Positions 25,512-34,727 of a DNA stretch of 39,566 bases are shown here, one piece after another; positions within the stretch are counted from its first letter, which is position 1, and the number at the start of each line of letters is the position of its first letter. Under the pieces are notes generated by a model, which saw only the letters and a program-made list of their open reading frames with translations, was not told where the DNA came from and did no database searches. Made by a program: the position numbers and the translations under genes. The DNA comes from Bacteroidaceae bacterium (GTDB taxonomy: Bacteria > Bacteroidota > Bacteroidia > Bacteroidales > Bacteroidaceae), in NCBI GenBank assembly GCA_017617805.1, contig JAFZVN010000036.1, positions 1 to 39,566 of the forward strand. Reading direction: 5' to 3'.

Positions 25512-25557
25512 AATGATTTTGTTGCCTCCAGAACCGCTGTTCTTTCGTTAGCGAGTG

Positions 25558-25588
25558 CAAAGGTACGACATTCTGCGAAACTGACAAA
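25558..25588 (-). promoter_or_regulatory. Promoter of the tRNA-Asp genes
   Basis: On the minus strand TTTG (25588-25585), 19 bases, TACCTTTG (25565-25558): exact consensus. Confidence 0.82.
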
Positions 25589-25741
25589 GGATTTCCGACT
25601 TTTTTTTCAAAGGAACGAAAAAAATATTTTTTGAGCAGGCTAAAAAACACCTGAAATCCTTCACTTCATGCATTCGTACATAGCAAAAGGCACCTTTACG
25701 AGAGCTAAGTTGCACACAAATGGTGTTTTTCTCACTTTTGT

Positions 25742-25772
25742 TTTTTAGTGTCATGGAAAAGTCGTATCTTTG
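25742..25772 (+). promoter_or_regulatory. Probable promoter of the methylmalonyl-CoA operon
   Basis: The -7 element TATCTTTG at 25765-25772 is a full match; at the -33 position only a T-run is seen. Between this element and the tRNA promoter (25589-25741) I see only AT-rich sequence. The leader of about 95 bases holds a weak GGCGCACG/CGTGTCC hairpin. Confidence 0.6.
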
Positions 25773-25868
25773 TAAACTTTTTAGAAGGCGCACGTGATAG
25801 GCGTGTCCCTTTTTCGTTGAAAATACTACACATTATTAATAATCATAAATCAAACTCATCATTACATT

Positions 25869-26282
25869 ATGAAGATTTCGAGAATTGACCACCTTGGTAT
25901 AGGTGTGGAGAGCATCGACGCAGTGCTCCCTTATTTCGAGAACGTGCTTGGCCTGAAGTGCTATGCAATTGAAGAAGTGGCTGACCAGAAGGTGAAGACT
26001 GCCTTCCTGAAGGTTGGTGAGGTGAAACTGGAACTCTTGGAGCCAACATCTCCAGAGTCTGCTGTGGCCAAGTGGCTTGAGAAAGGCGGCAAGGGTGTTC
26101 ACCATGTGGCTTTTGCTGTTGAGGATGGTGTGGCTGAAGCACTCGTTGAGGCTGAGGGCAAGGAAATCCGCCTGATTGACAAGCAGCCACGTCCAGGTGC
26201 TGAGAAGATGAGCATCGCCTTCTTGCATCCAAAATCTACTGCTGGCATCTTGACCGAGCTTTGCGAACCACAAAACAAGTGA
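25869..26282 (+). CDS. mce: Methylmalonyl-CoA epimerase
   Basis: Interconverts (R)- and (S)-methylmalonyl-CoA. The 137-residue protein of the glyoxalase fold starts MKISRIDHLGIGVESIDA, with metal-binding His in DHLGI, HHVAFAVED and a Glu in GILTELCEP, plus KLELLEPTSPESAVAKWLEK. Length is normal. It is the first gene of the operon, 30 bases before the decarboxylase subunit; in propionate-forming Bacteroidales it links methylmalonyl-CoA mutase (not in this window) to the decarboxylase. Confidence 0.96.
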   Translation: MKISRIDHLGIGVESIDAVLPYFENVLGLKCYAIEEVADQKVKTAFLKVGEVKLELLEPTSPESAVAKWLEKGGKGVHHVAFAVEDGVAEALVEAEGKEIRLIDKQPRPGAEKMSIAFLHPKSTAGILTELCEPQNK

Positions 26283-26312
26283 AAAGGGAAAAATTCTTAA
26301 AGAATATTTTTT

Positions 26313-27878
26313 ATGTCTAAGCAAACAGAAAGAATACAGGAGTTGATAGAACTCCGTCAGAAAGCGCGTCTGGGTGGTGGCGAGAAGGCCATCGACAAGC
26401 AGCACGCAAAGGGCAAGTTCACGGCTCGTGAACGCATCAGCATGCTCCTCGACGAGGGCAGTTTTGAAGAGTATGACATGTTCAAACTCCACCGTTGTAC
26501 CAATTTCGGCATGGAGAAGAAGCAGTATCTGGGTGATGGTGTTGTGACAGGTTCTGGTACCATCGGTGGACGTCTCGTGTTCATCTTCGCTCAAGATTTC
26601 ACTGTGAATGCTGGTTCGCTCTCTGAGACGATGAGCCAGAAGATTTGCAAGATCATGGACATGGCCATGAAGGTGGGTGCTCCAGTGATTGGTCTGAACG
26701 ACTCTGGTGGTGCACGTATTCAGGAAGGTATCAATGCTCTGGCAGGTTACGCTGAGATTTTCCAGCGCAACATTATGGCTTCAGGTGTGATTCCACAGAT
26801 TTCAGGTATCTTTGGTCCATGTGCTGGTGGTGCTGTGTATTCTCCTGCATTGACCGACTTCACCCTCATGATGGAGAACACATCGTTCATGTTCCTGACG
26901 GGTCCAGCTGTAGTGAAGACTGTGACAGGTGAGGATGTGGATCAGGAGAGTCTGGGTGGTGCATCCGTTCACTCTACCAAGTCAGGTGTGACGCACTTCA
27001 CTGCTGCTACAGAGGAGGAAGCGATGGCGATGATTCAGCAGCTCATCTCTTACATTCCTCAGAACAACCAGGAGGAGACTCCACGTGTGGAATGTACTGA
27101 CCCCATCGATCGTCTGGAGGATTCCCTCAACGAGATTATCCCAGACAATCCTAACCAGGCCTACGACATGTATAAGGTCATTGCCGCTACAGTCGATAAT
27201 GGCGAGTTCTTCGAGGTACAGCCACGCTATGCGCAGAACATCATCGTTGGTTTCGCTCGCTTCAACGGACGCTCAGTCGGTATCGTTGCCAATCAGCCCA
27301 GCAAGTTCGCTGGTGTGCTTGACTGCAACGCATCTCGCAAGGGTGCCCGTTTCGTTCGTTTCTGCGATGCCTTCAATATCCCAATCGTGAGCTTCGTCGA
27401 TGTGCCAGGTTTCCTACCAGGTACAGGTCAGGAGTACAATGCTGTCATCCTGCATGGTGCCAAGTTGCTCTACGCTTACGGCGAAGCTACAGTGCCAAAG
27501 GTGACTGTGACACTCCGCAAGTCATACGGCGGTTCTCACATCGTGATGTCTTGTAAGCAACTGCGTGGTGACATCAACTACGCATGGCCATCAGCCGAAA
27601 TCGCAGTGATGGGTGCCAGTGGTGCAGCTGCTGTGCTCTATGCGCGTGAGGCTAAGCAGATCAAGGAAGAGGGTGGTGATGCAAAGGCATTCATCGCAGA
27701 GAAGGAGGAGGAATACTCCAAGCTCTTCGCCAATCCTTATCAGGCTGCCAAGTATGGCTACATCGACGATGTCATCGAGCCACGCAACACTCGTTTCCGC
27801 GTCATCCGCGCACTCGAGCAGTTGGCCAACAAGTCACTTACCAATCCTGCTAAGAAACACGGTAATATTCCATTGTAA
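26313..27878 (+). CDS. mmdA: Methylmalonyl-CoA decarboxylase alpha / propionyl-CoA carboxylase beta subunit
   Basis: The 521-residue carboxyltransferase has two crotonase-like halves. Motifs: [77 protein letters not shown], and in the second half [12 protein letters not shown] and [11 protein letters not shown]. It moves the carboxyl group between methylmalonyl-CoA and the biotin of the carrier subunit. The neighbours (carrier, membrane beta subunit, gamma-like protein) and the absence of a biotin carboxylase gene here favour the sodium-pumping decarboxylase over propionyl-CoA carboxylase. Confidence 0.94.
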   Translation: MSKQTERIQELIELRQKARLGGGEKAIDKQHAKGKFTARERISMLLDEGSFEEYDMFKLHRCTNFGMEKKQYLGDGVVTGSGTIGGRLVFIFAQDFTVNAGSLSETMSQKICKIMDMAMKVGAPVIGLNDSGGARIQEGINALAGYAEIFQRNIMASGVIPQISGIFGPCAGGAVYSPALTDFTLMMENTSFMFLTGPAVVKTVTGEDVDQESLGGASVHSTKSGVTHFTAATEEEAMAMIQQLISYIPQNNQEETPRVECTDPIDRLEDSLNEIIPDNPNQAYDMYKVIAATVDNGEFFEVQPRYAQNIIVGFARFNGRSVGIVANQPSKFAGVLDCNASRKGARFVRFCDAFNIPIVSFVDVPGFLPGTGQEYNAVILHGAKLLYAYGEATVPKVTVTLRKSYGGSHIVMSCKQLRGDINYAWPSAEIAVMGASGAAAVLYAREAKQIKEEGGDAKAFIAEKEEEYSKLFANPYQAAKYGYIDDVIEPRNTRFRVIRALEQLANKSLTNPAKKHGNIPL

Positions 27879-27883
27879 GCATT

Positions 27884-28906
27884 ATGAGAAAATTTATATC
27901 CATTGTCTCATTCCTCGTAGCCACCTCGGCTGCTATGGCACAAGGCGCACACGACTTCAAGATCAATGAAGTCTATGTGTATGGATGTGCTGGTCGCTGT
28001 CATGAGGCTCAGGCTGACAGTGGTGCTGTGGCTCCTGAAAAGGAGGAGCACTGCAAGAAGCCAGCCAGCTACGTGGATGAATATGGTCAGCAGGCCTCAT
28101 GGATTGAGATTGAGAACACTTCTTATTCGACCCACGACATCAGAAACTGTTTCCTCACCATCAATCCTGCCGTGCTCGACAAGAACATGTCGGCTCCAGA
28201 GCGCGAGAAGCTCATGTCAGTCATTCCTGCGGGCGACCCACGCACATCGATTGCGGCCAAGCAACGCATCACGTTCTTTGCCGATGGTCACACCAACCGT
28301 GGTACGCTTCATCTCAACTTCAAGCTTCCTGTGGGTGAGCCATTCACCATCTATCTCTTCGATGGCAACGCAGTCGATTTGCTCGACTCCGTGCGTGTCG
28401 AGGCCATCCCTGTTGGTTCCAGCTTTGCTCGCATCGCTGGTGATGAATGGCAGGTGCTCGAGGCCGACAAGGTGACACCCAATGCACCTAATGTGGCCTA
28501 CCACAACGATAAAATCAAGGAGTTCAAGGAGAAAGATCCACACGGCATCGCTATGACGCTCATGTGCATGGGTGTGGTGTTCTCTTGCCTCATTCTGCTC
28601 TTCGTCTTCTTCCACATCTTTGGTTGGATCATGAACCGTATGGCTAAATTGGCTCGTGTACGTGCTATCCGTGCCATCCATGAACAAGCAGAACGTGTGG
28701 TTGAAATGGCCAAGCAGGGTACCACAGAGACCAGGGGTATCGAAATGGAGAACTATGCCGCCGTCATTGGTTTGGCACTCCATGAGTACTTTGGTGGAAC
28801 CCACGACCTTGAGTCGGGCATCCTGACCATCCAGCAGACGTCCACAACGTGGGCTGACAAGAGTCACGAACTTCGTGTAACCCCACAGATTCATCCAGCA
28901 AACTAA
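27884..28906 (+). CDS. OadG-like gamma subunit fused to an exported lamin-tail-like domain
   Basis: OadG subunits are normally about 80 residues. This 340-residue protein has a signal peptide (to about Gln20), then about 180 residues resembling a lamin-tail (LTD) domain: FKINEVYVYG, ASWIEIENTSYSTHDIRNCFLT, and VTPNAPN at its end. A membrane helix (about 223-247) and a basic segment NRMAKLARVRAIRAI follow, which is the OadG-like part, then a cytoplasmic tail. The topology implies a domain outside the cytoplasmic membrane tied to the sodium pump. It lies five bases after mmdA. The OadG call rests on context and layout; the LTD call is by pattern. Confidence 0.78.
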   Translation: MRKFISIVSFLVATSAAMAQGAHDFKINEVYVYGCAGRCHEAQADSGAVAPEKEEHCKKPASYVDEYGQQASWIEIENTSYSTHDIRNCFLTINPAVLDKNMSAPEREKLMSVIPAGDPRTSIAAKQRITFFADGHTNRGTLHLNFKLPVGEPFTIYLFDGNAVDLLDSVRVEAIPVGSSFARIAGDEWQVLEADKVTPNAPNVAYHNDKIKEFKEKDPHGIAMTLMCMGVVFSCLILLFVFFHIFGWIMNRMAKLARVRAIRAIHEQAERVVEMAKQGTTETRGIEMENYAAVIGLALHEYFGGTHDLESGILTIQQTSTTWADKSHELRVTPQIHPAN

Positions 28907-28997
28907 AATTGAAAAATTGAAAAGTTGAAAAATTGAAGAAAAAGCAAGCCGCAAGGTAAAACTTCAATTCTTCAATCCTTAAATTCTTAAATTTTTT
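28907..28997. repeat. Spacer repeat A (oadG-mmdC)
   Basis: It begins directly at the stop codon of the gamma subunit. A 31-base block of AATTGAAAA/GTTGAAAA units (28907-28937) and a 33-base block starting ACTTCAATTCTTCAATCC (28961-28993) are identical to blocks in the spacer behind mmdC. The two blocks are partly complementary (TTGAAAAATTGAAG with CTTCAATTCTTCAA). Confidence 0.85.
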
Positions 28998-29426
28998 ATG
29001 AAAGAATATAATTATAAGATAAAGGGTGCTCCTTACAATGTGAAGATCAATGGCATTGAGGAGAACATCGCAAAGGTTGAGGTGAACGGCATCGAATTTG
29101 ATGTGGAACTCGAAAAGCCCGTTGCTCAGCCTAAACCAGTAGTTCGTGCCGTTGCTGCTCCAGTTAAGACTGTTGAGGCTCCAAAGGCTGCTCAGGAAGC
29201 TGTTGAGGCAGGTGTATCTGCTGTTCGTGCTCCGCTGCCAGGCACAGTGAATGACATCAAGGTGACCGTGGGTCAGGCTGTGAAGAAGGGCGAGACCATC
29301 GTCATTCTTGAGGCCATGAAGATGGAGAACAACATCGACTCCGATCGTGATGGCAAGGTCAAGGAAGTGAAGGTGCAGAAGGGCGACACAGTCATGGAAG
29401 GCACCGTCCTCGTTACCATCGGATAA
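28998..29426 (+). CDS. mmdC: Biotin carboxyl carrier subunit
   Basis: The 142-residue protein has an N-terminal domain of about 40 residues, an Ala/Pro/Val-rich flexible linker (about 43-75), and a C-terminal biotinyl domain from RAPLPGTVNDIKV on, with the biotinylation motif EAMKMEN (Lys near residue 108). It carries CO2 from the carboxyltransferase MmdA to the membrane subunit MmdB. It is flanked on both sides by nearly identical repeat spacers. Confidence 0.95.
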   Translation: MKEYNYKIKGAPYNVKINGIEENIAKVEVNGIEFDVELEKPVAQPKPVVRAVAAPVKTVEAPKAAQEAVEAGVSAVRAPLPGTVNDIKVTVGQAVKKGETIVILEAMKMENNIDSDRDGKVKEVKVQKGDTVMEGTVLVTIG

Positions 29427-29524
29427 AATAGAATTGAAAAATTGAAAAGTTGAAAAATTGAAATTCTAAACAGTCTGTATGGCAACTTCAATTCTTCAAT
29501 CCTTAAATTCTTAAATTATTATTT
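29427..29524. repeat. Spacer repeat B (mmdC-mmdB)
   Basis: The 31-base block at 29432-29462 and the 33-base block at 29485-29517 match spacer A exactly, while the 22 bases between differ. Thus mmdC sits between two direct copies. Confidence 0.85.
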
Positions 29525-30694
29525 ATGTTACTCGAAAGTGTTTCCACAATGGATTTCATAGGGTCAAAGCTCGCTGACTTCCTTACCTATACTGGCTTTG
29601 CCAATGTGGAGTGGGCCAACGTCATCATGATTGCCGTAGGTGCCTTCTTCATTTGGTTGGCCATCAAGAAGGACTTCGAGCCTTTGCTCCTGATCCCAAT
29701 TGGTCTTGGCATCATTCTGGGAAATATTCCGTTCAAGGCTGCTGGTCTTGAAATCGGCCTCTATGAGGACAACTCCGTGCTCAACATCTTCTATCAGGGT
29801 GTGCGGCTCGGTTGGTATCCTCCTCTTGTGTTCCTTGGTATTGGTGCCATGACGGACTTTGGTGCGCTCATCGCCAATCCTAAACTGATGCTCATTGGTG
29901 CAGCTGCCCAGTTTGGTATCTTTGGTGCCTACATGATTGCTTTGGCTATGGGCTTCGAACCTAACCAGGCTGCAGGTATCGCCATCATCGGTGGTGCGGA
30001 TGGTCCTACTGCCATCTTCCTGTCGAGCAAGTTGAGCCCTAACCTCATGGGTGCCATTGCTGTGTGTGCATACTCTTATATGGCACTTGTGCCAGTGATT
30101 CAGCCTGGTGTCATGAAGTTGCTCACCACCAAGGCTCAGCGTCAGATTAAGATGAAGCCAGCTCGTCAGGTCAGCCAGACAGAGAAGATGCTTTTCCCCA
30201 TCGTGGGTCTGCTCATCACCACCTTCATCGTTCCATCAGGTCTGCCACTGCTCGGCATGCTCTTCTTTGGTAACTTGTTGAAGGAATCGACCAAGACCAC
30301 ACGTTTGGCTAAGACTGCAGGTAGTGCTCTCAACGATATCGTGGTGATGCTCCTCGGCCTCACAGTGGGTTGTTCCACTCAGGCATCAGAGTTCCTCACC
30401 TTGGCTACGGTGAAGATTTTTGCCCTTGGCGCATTTGCCTTCATCATTGCTACTGCCAGCGGTGTCATCTTCGTTCACATCATGAACATCTTCTTGCCAA
30501 AGGGTCAGAAGTTGAATCCACTCATTGGTAATGCAGGTGTGTCTGCTGTCCCTATGGCAGCACGTATCTCGCAGAACGAAGGTCTCAAGGCCGATCCTCA
30601 CAACTTCCTCCTCATGCATGCCATGGGTCCCAATGTGGCAGGTGTGATTGGTTCAGCCGTTGCAGCTGGTGTGCTGCTTGGTTTCCTCTCATAA
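29525..30694 (+). CDS. mmdB: Sodium-pumping decarboxylase beta subunit
   Basis: This 389-residue integral membrane protein of the OadB/MmdB/GcdB family decarboxylates carboxybiotin and exports Na+. Conserved stretches are visible: GLGIILGNIPF, WYPPLVFLGIGAMTDFGALIANPK, GGADGPTAIFLSSKL with the key Asp, GLTVGCSTQASEFL, and NPLIGNAGVSAVPMAARISQNEG. About nine or more membrane segments are seen. It is the last gene of the operon, followed by a strong terminator. Confidence 0.96.
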   Translation: MLLESVSTMDFIGSKLADFLTYTGFANVEWANVIMIAVGAFFIWLAIKKDFEPLLLIPIGLGIILGNIPFKAAGLEIGLYEDNSVLNIFYQGVRLGWYPPLVFLGIGAMTDFGALIANPKLMLIGAAAQFGIFGAYMIALAMGFEPNQAAGIAIIGGADGPTAIFLSSKLSPNLMGAIAVCAYSYMALVPVIQPGVMKLLTTKAQRQIKMKPARQVSQTEKMLFPIVGLLITTFIVPSGLPLLGMLFFGNLLKESTKTTRLAKTAGSALNDIVVMLLGLTVGCSTQASEFLTLATVKIFALGAFAFIIATASGVIFVHIMNIFLPKGQKLNPLIGNAGVSAVPMAARISQNEGLKADPHNFLLMHAMGPNVAGVIGSAVAAGVLLGFLS

Positions 30695-30722
30695 GGGAAT
30701 GACACATTATTATATATATAAG

Positions 30723-30757
30723 CAGGGGGCACTTCGATGGAAGCGCCCCCTGTTTTT
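30723..30757 (+). terminator. Terminator after mmdB
   Basis: CAGGGGGC (30723-30730) and GCCCCCTG (30745-30752), extended by CTTC/GAAG, form a GC-rich stem followed by TTTTT. It may also serve lysA from the other side, though without a T-run there. Confidence 0.9.
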
Positions 30758-30782
30758 ATGATAGGTGTTATGCTATTGTATT

Positions 30783-31940
30783 TTATAATTCCTCGTTCGT
30801 GTATCCTTCTGGCAACCTGCGGCAGTTGTAGATGCTGGCCATGATTTCTCCATAGGCTCCGGCTGAGAGGATGGCGAGGTAATCACCACGATGGGTCTTG
30901 GGCAGTTGGATGTCCTTGTCGAAAGTGTCAGAGGACTCGCAGATAGGACCTACTACATCATAGGTTTCTTCTGCTTCGTTGCTGCTGAGGTTGATGATGC
31001 GATGATGCGCACCATAGAGGGCAGGACGGATGAGTTCCGTGAAACCTGCATCCACAATGGCGAACTGCTTCACAGAACCCTGCTTCACGTAGTTGACCTT
31101 GGTGATGAGGGCGCCACATTGTGCCACAACAGCACGACCCAATTCGAAGTGAACGGTCTGTCCGGGACGAAGTTTCAGATATTTCTCATACACGGCAAAG
31201 TAGTCCTTGAAGTTGGGGATAGGATTACCTTGTGGATCTTCGTAATCCACACCAAGACCACCACCTACATTGATGATTTCAAGGTGAATGTCTTGTGCTT
31301 CGAGACGGTCTTGCAGTTCGTTGATACGATGGGCGAGGGCGATGAAGTCATCCATCTCCAAGATTTGTGAACCAATGTGGAAATGGAGTCCCTTGAACTG
31401 CACGTTCTTCATGCTTTGTGCCAGACGGATGACCTTTTCCATATCCTCCATAGCGATGCCGAATTTATTTTCAGCCAAGCCTGTGGTGATGTGAGCATGG
31501 GTGTGGGCACCTACGTTGGGATTGATGCGGAAGCAAACTGTGGCAACCTTGTTCTTGTGGGCTGCAATCTCGTTGATGACTTCCAACTCAGGGATGCTCT
31601 CCACATTGAAGCAGAAAATGTCTTTGTCGAGACCCAACTCAATTTCCCAATCGCTTTTGCCTACGCCAGCAAAGACAATCTTGTTGGCAGGGAACCCAGC
31701 CTTGAGCACTTGTTCTATTTCGCCGCCAGACACGCAGTCGATGCCTAATCCTGCTTCGTTGATGACCTTGAGCACCTTGAGGTTGGCATTGGCCTTGACA
31801 GCGTAGTGGACAAAATAGTTGTCGTGTTTCTTCGTTTCTGTGTTGATGGCGTCAAGTGTCTGACGCAGAATGTTTGTGTCGTAATAGTAGAAAGGTGTGC
31901 GGAGACCCGCAAACCTTTCCACATTCATTTCTATGCCCAT
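30783..31940 (-). CDS. lysA: Diaminopimelate decarboxylase
   Basis: Last step of lysine synthesis. The 385-residue PLP enzyme of the alanine-racemase fold shows HYAVKANANLKVLK (cofactor lysine), GIDCVSGGEIE, GLHFHIGSQI, INVGGGLGVDYED, the active-site Cys in VGPICESSDTFDKD, and LSAGAYGEIMASIYN. Start and length are normal. It follows lysC by six bases, and the pair supplies both ends of the aspartate-lysine branch. Confidence 0.96.
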   Translation of the reverse strand: MGIEMNVERFAGLRTPFYYYDTNILRQTLDAINTETKKHDNYFVHYAVKANANLKVLKVINEAGLGIDCVSGGEIEQVLKAGFPANKIVFAGVGKSDWEIELGLDKDIFCFNVESIPELEVINEIAAHKNKVATVCFRINPNVGAHTHAHITTGLAENKFGIAMEDMEKVIRLAQSMKNVQFKGLHFHIGSQILEMDDFIALAHRINELQDRLEAQDIHLEIINVGGGLGVDYEDPQGNPIPNFKDYFAVYEKYLKLRPGQTVHFELGRAVVAQCGALITKVNYVKQGSVKQFAIVDAGFTELIRPALYGAHHRIINLSSNEAEETYDVVGPICESSDTFDKDIQLPKTHRGDYLAILSAGAYGEIMASIYNCRRLPEGYTNEEL

Positions 31941-31946
31941 AATTCT

Positions 31947-33263
31947 TTATTCGTTAAACAGATGGTCGGAGAGTGATTGCAAAGCCTTCTTCTTGTCTTC
32001 AGCAGCCACGAGGAAGGAGATGTTGTGGTTGGAACCACCATAAGAAATCATGCGGACAGGAATGCCCTTGAGTGCCTCAGTGGCCTTGCTCTCGAAGCCT
32101 ACGTTCTGGGCATCGAGGTCACCCACTACGCAGATGATGCACATGTCCTTATCCACCTGCACATGTCCAAACTTCTTCAGTTCGTTCACGATGGCATCAA
32201 GGTTGGTGATGTTGTCGATAGACACGCTCACACCCACTTCAGAGGTGGCAATCATGTCGATGGAAGTCTTGTATGACTCGAAGATTTCGAACACCTTACG
32301 CAGGAATCCATAAGCCAGCAGCATACGTGAAGAGGTGATTTTGATGGCAGTGATGTTGTCCTTGGCTGCCACAGCCTTGATCTTGCCACGTTCTGTCTCG
32401 TTGCTGATGATTGTGCCAGGAGCCGTAGGATCCATTGTGTTGAGCAACTTCACAGGAATGCCTGCATACTTGGCTGGCTGCACACAAGTGGGGTGCAGAA
32501 TCTTGGCACCAAAGTAAGCCAGTTCGGCTGCCTCCTCAAAGTGCAGGTGCTGGACAGGTGAGGTGTTCTCCACGAAACGTGGGTCGTTGTTGTGCATACC
32601 ATCGATGTCTGTCCAAATCTGAATCTCTGATGCACTCACAGCTGCACCGATGAGTGAAGCTGTATAGTCAGAACCACCACGCTGCAGGTTGTCCACCTCG
32701 CCGTAGGCATTGCGGCAAATGAAGCCTTGCGTGATGTAGATTTCCTTGCCTGGGTTCTCATCGAGCTGCACCTTGATCTTCTCGCGGATATACTCAAGGT
32801 CTGGCTCTGAGTTCTTGTCTGTGCGCATGAACTCCAGTGCTGGGATGAGGGCTGCATTGTAACCCTGCTCGATGAGGTAGTTGGTCACCATGTTGGTCGA
32901 GATAATCTCGCCTTGAGCCACAATGATTTTCTCCTCGAACATCGTGAAGATGCCCTTGGTGAATGAGCGCAGATAGTCAAACTCCTCCTTGAGGAAGCCG
33001 AGTGTCTTTTGCTTCACCTCGTCTGTGGTGTAGAGCTCGTCCACATGCTTCTTATATTTGCGTTCGAGTGTGTTGATGGTCTCGTTCGCACCTTCAGGAT
33101 TCTTCTTGTAGAGGTAGTCTGAGATTTCTACCAGCGAGTTGGTAGTGCCAGACATGGCTGAGAGCACGACAATCTTCTGCTCACCATCTGTGATGAGTTT
33201 TACGACCTCCTTCATGCGTTGAGGAGTGCCCACGGATGTTCCGCCAAACTTAAGTACTTTCAT
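31947..33263 (-). CDS. lysC: Aspartate kinase
   Basis: First step of the aspartate family (aspartyl phosphate). The 438-residue monofunctional enzyme has KFGGTSVGTPQRM, the RGGSDYTASLIGAAVSA and WTDIDGMHNNDPRFV region, and a C-terminal ACT pair with MIATSEVGVSVSIDN and SYGGSNHNISFLV, which usually binds lysine or another end product. No homoserine dehydrogenase part is attached. It is tightly coupled to lysA; upstream it is separated from the ftsE-like gene by 65 bases of AGTAAATTGTAAATTGTCAA-type repeat without a promoter. Confidence 0.96.
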   Translation of the reverse strand: MKVLKFGGTSVGTPQRMKEVVKLITDGEQKIVVLSAMSGTTNSLVEISDYLYKKNPEGANETINTLERKYKKHVDELYTTDEVKQKTLGFLKEEFDYLRSFTKGIFTMFEEKIIVAQGEIISTNMVTNYLIEQGYNAALIPALEFMRTDKNSEPDLEYIREKIKVQLDENPGKEIYITQGFICRNAYGEVDNLQRGGSDYTASLIGAAVSASEIQIWTDIDGMHNNDPRFVENTSPVQHLHFEEAAELAYFGAKILHPTCVQPAKYAGIPVKLLNTMDPTAPGTIISNETERGKIKAVAAKDNITAIKITSSRMLLAYGFLRKVFEIFESYKTSIDMIATSEVGVSVSIDNITNLDAIVNELKKFGHVQVDKDMCIICVVGDLDAQNVGFESKATEALKGIPVRMISYGGSNHNISFLVAAEDKKKALQSLSDHLFNE

Positions 33264-33328
33264 CTTTATATTTACTATTTGACAATTTACAATTTACTAT
33301 TTATCTTTCAATGGGATTATTTTACCAT
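33264..33328. repeat. AT-rich repeat spacer between ftsE-like gene and lysC
   Basis: Units of AATTTACAATTTACTATTT fill the spacer (33276-33303). No TAnnTTTG element is visible on the minus strand, so lysC may be read from the his promoter. Confidence 0.55.
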
Positions 33329-34033
33329 TTAATCCAATTCTTCTGTTGTATTCTGTTCTTTCTGCTGAGGATTCACCTCTGTCAACCGATGGTTCTCACA
33401 TAGCAACTGACGTCCAGGGAACTCTTCCAAGAGGTGCAGGTTGTGGGTGATCATCACCACAGTACTGCCTGCCTTGCTGATCTGCTGCAGGAGTTCCACA
33501 ATCTGGCGACTGGTCTCTGCATCGAGGTTGCCTGTTGGCTCATCGGCCAAGATAAGTTTGGGCCTGTTCAGGATGGCACGTGCAATCACGATGCGCTGCT
33601 GTTCGCCACCAGAGAGTTCTGAAGGCATCTTGTAGCCCTTCGTGGACATACCCACCAGTTCGAGCACGTCGCTGATACGCTGGTTGATTTCCACCTTGTT
33701 CTTCCAACCTGTCGCTTTCAGCACAAATCGCAGGTTGGCATCCACTGTGCGGTCCGTCAGCAGTTGGAAGTCTTGGAAGATGACGCCCAACTTCTTGCGC
33801 AATTCAGGCAGATGGCGGCGTTTCAGTTCAACCATATCATAGTCCATCACCTTCGCGTTGCCTTCCTTCACAGGAATCTCTCCGTAGAGGGTCTTCAAGA
33901 AGGAGCTTTTGCCAGTGCCCACCTTGCCTGTCAGATAGACGAATTCTCCTTCGCCAATCTGCACAGTGACATCTTGCAGCACCAATTGCGAGTCCTGATA
34001 GATGTTGACGTCCTTATAATCAATCAGATTCAT
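33329..34033 (-). CDS. FtsE-like ABC transporter ATPase
   Basis: The ATG at 34033 ([13 protein letters not shown]) gives 234 residues. Complete ABC motifs are seen: Walker [11 protein letters not shown]-loop FQDFQLL, signature [16 protein letters not shown], Walker [13 protein letters not shown], and ITHNLHLL. The short form and GNLD after Walker B fit the FtsE/LolD/MacB group. In Bacteroidetes, stand-alone copies are labelled FtsE (division, with FtsX), but no permease is adjacent, so the role is uncertain. It starts four bases after hisIE and is probably read with the his genes. Confidence 0.85.
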   Translation of the reverse strand: MNLIDYKDVNIYQDSQLVLQDVTVQIGEGEFVYLTGKVGTGKSSFLKTLYGEIPVKEGNAKVMDYDMVELKRRHLPELRKKLGVIFQDFQLLTDRTVDANLRFVLKATGWKNKVEINQRISDVLELVGMSTKGYKMPSELSGGEQQRIVIARAILNRPKLILADEPTGNLDAETSRQIVELLQQISKAGSTVVMITHNLHLLEEFPGRQLLCENHRLTEVNPQQKEQNTTEELD

Positions 34034-34037
34034 GCGT

Positions 34038-34649
34038 TTAGTGTTTATGCCAATTTGGATCGTGGCGTTCTGCCAGTTCTGCTGCCAAGTCCTCAATGGT
34101 CAAGCCTTTTGAGGTGAGCAACACGATGAGGTGGTAGAGCATGTCTGATGCCTCATACACCAGTCGTTCATTGTTGTTCGCCACAGCCTCAATGACAGCC
34201 TCCAATGCCTCTTCGCCCACTTTCTGTGCCATGCGATGGCAGCCATCCTTGAAGAGGGAAGTGGTGTAACTGCCTTCTGGCATTTCCTGATGACGCTTCT
34301 CGATGAATCGCTGCAACTCCACCAAGAACATGATGGGGTTGTCATTCTTCTCGTTCCAGCAAGTGTCTGCACCTGTATGGCACACAGGTCCAACAGGGTT
34401 TGCCTTGATGAGCAGTGTGTCCTGGTCGCAGTCGTTCAGAATCTCCACCACGTTGAGGAAGTTGCCGCTGGTCTCACCCTTCGTCCAGAGTGTCTGACGA
34501 GTGCGGCTATAGAAAGTCACCTTACCGGTCTCTACCGTCTTCTTGTATGCCTCCTCGTTCATGAAGCCGAGCATCAGCACCTTCAGCGTCTTGGCATCCT
34601 GCACAATGGCTGGCACCAAACCGTCCATTTTCTTGAAATCAATTTCCAT
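34038..34649 (-). CDS. hisI: Phosphoribosyl-AMP cyclohydrolase / phosphoribosyl-ATP pyrophosphatase
   Basis: A HisIE fusion of 203 residues. The HisI part (about 1-105) has VTFYSRTRQTLWTKGETSGN and PVGPVCHTGADTCW with the zinc Cys/His. The HisE part (about 112-200) has KDGCHRMAQKVGEEALEAVIEA and the acidic YEASDMLYHLIVLL pair typical of the MazG-like fold. It performs steps two and three of the pathway. Between it and hisF lies an AT-rich spacer with an inverted repeat. Confidence 0.97.
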   Translation of the reverse strand: MEIDFKKMDGLVPAIVQDAKTLKVLMLGFMNEEAYKKTVETGKVTFYSRTRQTLWTKGETSGNFLNVVEILNDCDQDTLLIKANPVGPVCHTGADTCWNEKNDNPIMFLVELQRFIEKRHQEMPEGSYTTSLFKDGCHRMAQKVGEEALEAVIEAVANNNERLVYEASDMLYHLIVLLTSKGLTIEDLAAELAERHDPNWHKH

Positions 34650-34666
34650 TATATCTTCTTATTTTC

Positions 34667-34708
34667 AACAACGAATGAAACTTCGTTCAATTCGTGTAAT
34701 TCGTTGTT
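34667..34708. repeat. Inverted repeat in the hisF-hisIE spacer
   Basis: AACAACGAAT (34667-34676) and ATTCGTTGTT (34699-34708) are perfectly complementary around a loop containing further ATTCGTGTAATTCG units. It could fold as a weak hairpin in the his transcript. Confidence 0.65.
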
Positions 34709-34727
34709 TTGCTTTATATGATTTTTG

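Noticed and set aside
25548-25793. 81-codon minus-strand frame between the tRNA genes and mce
   Set aside because: It overlaps the tRNA promoter, is AT-rich and resembles no family.
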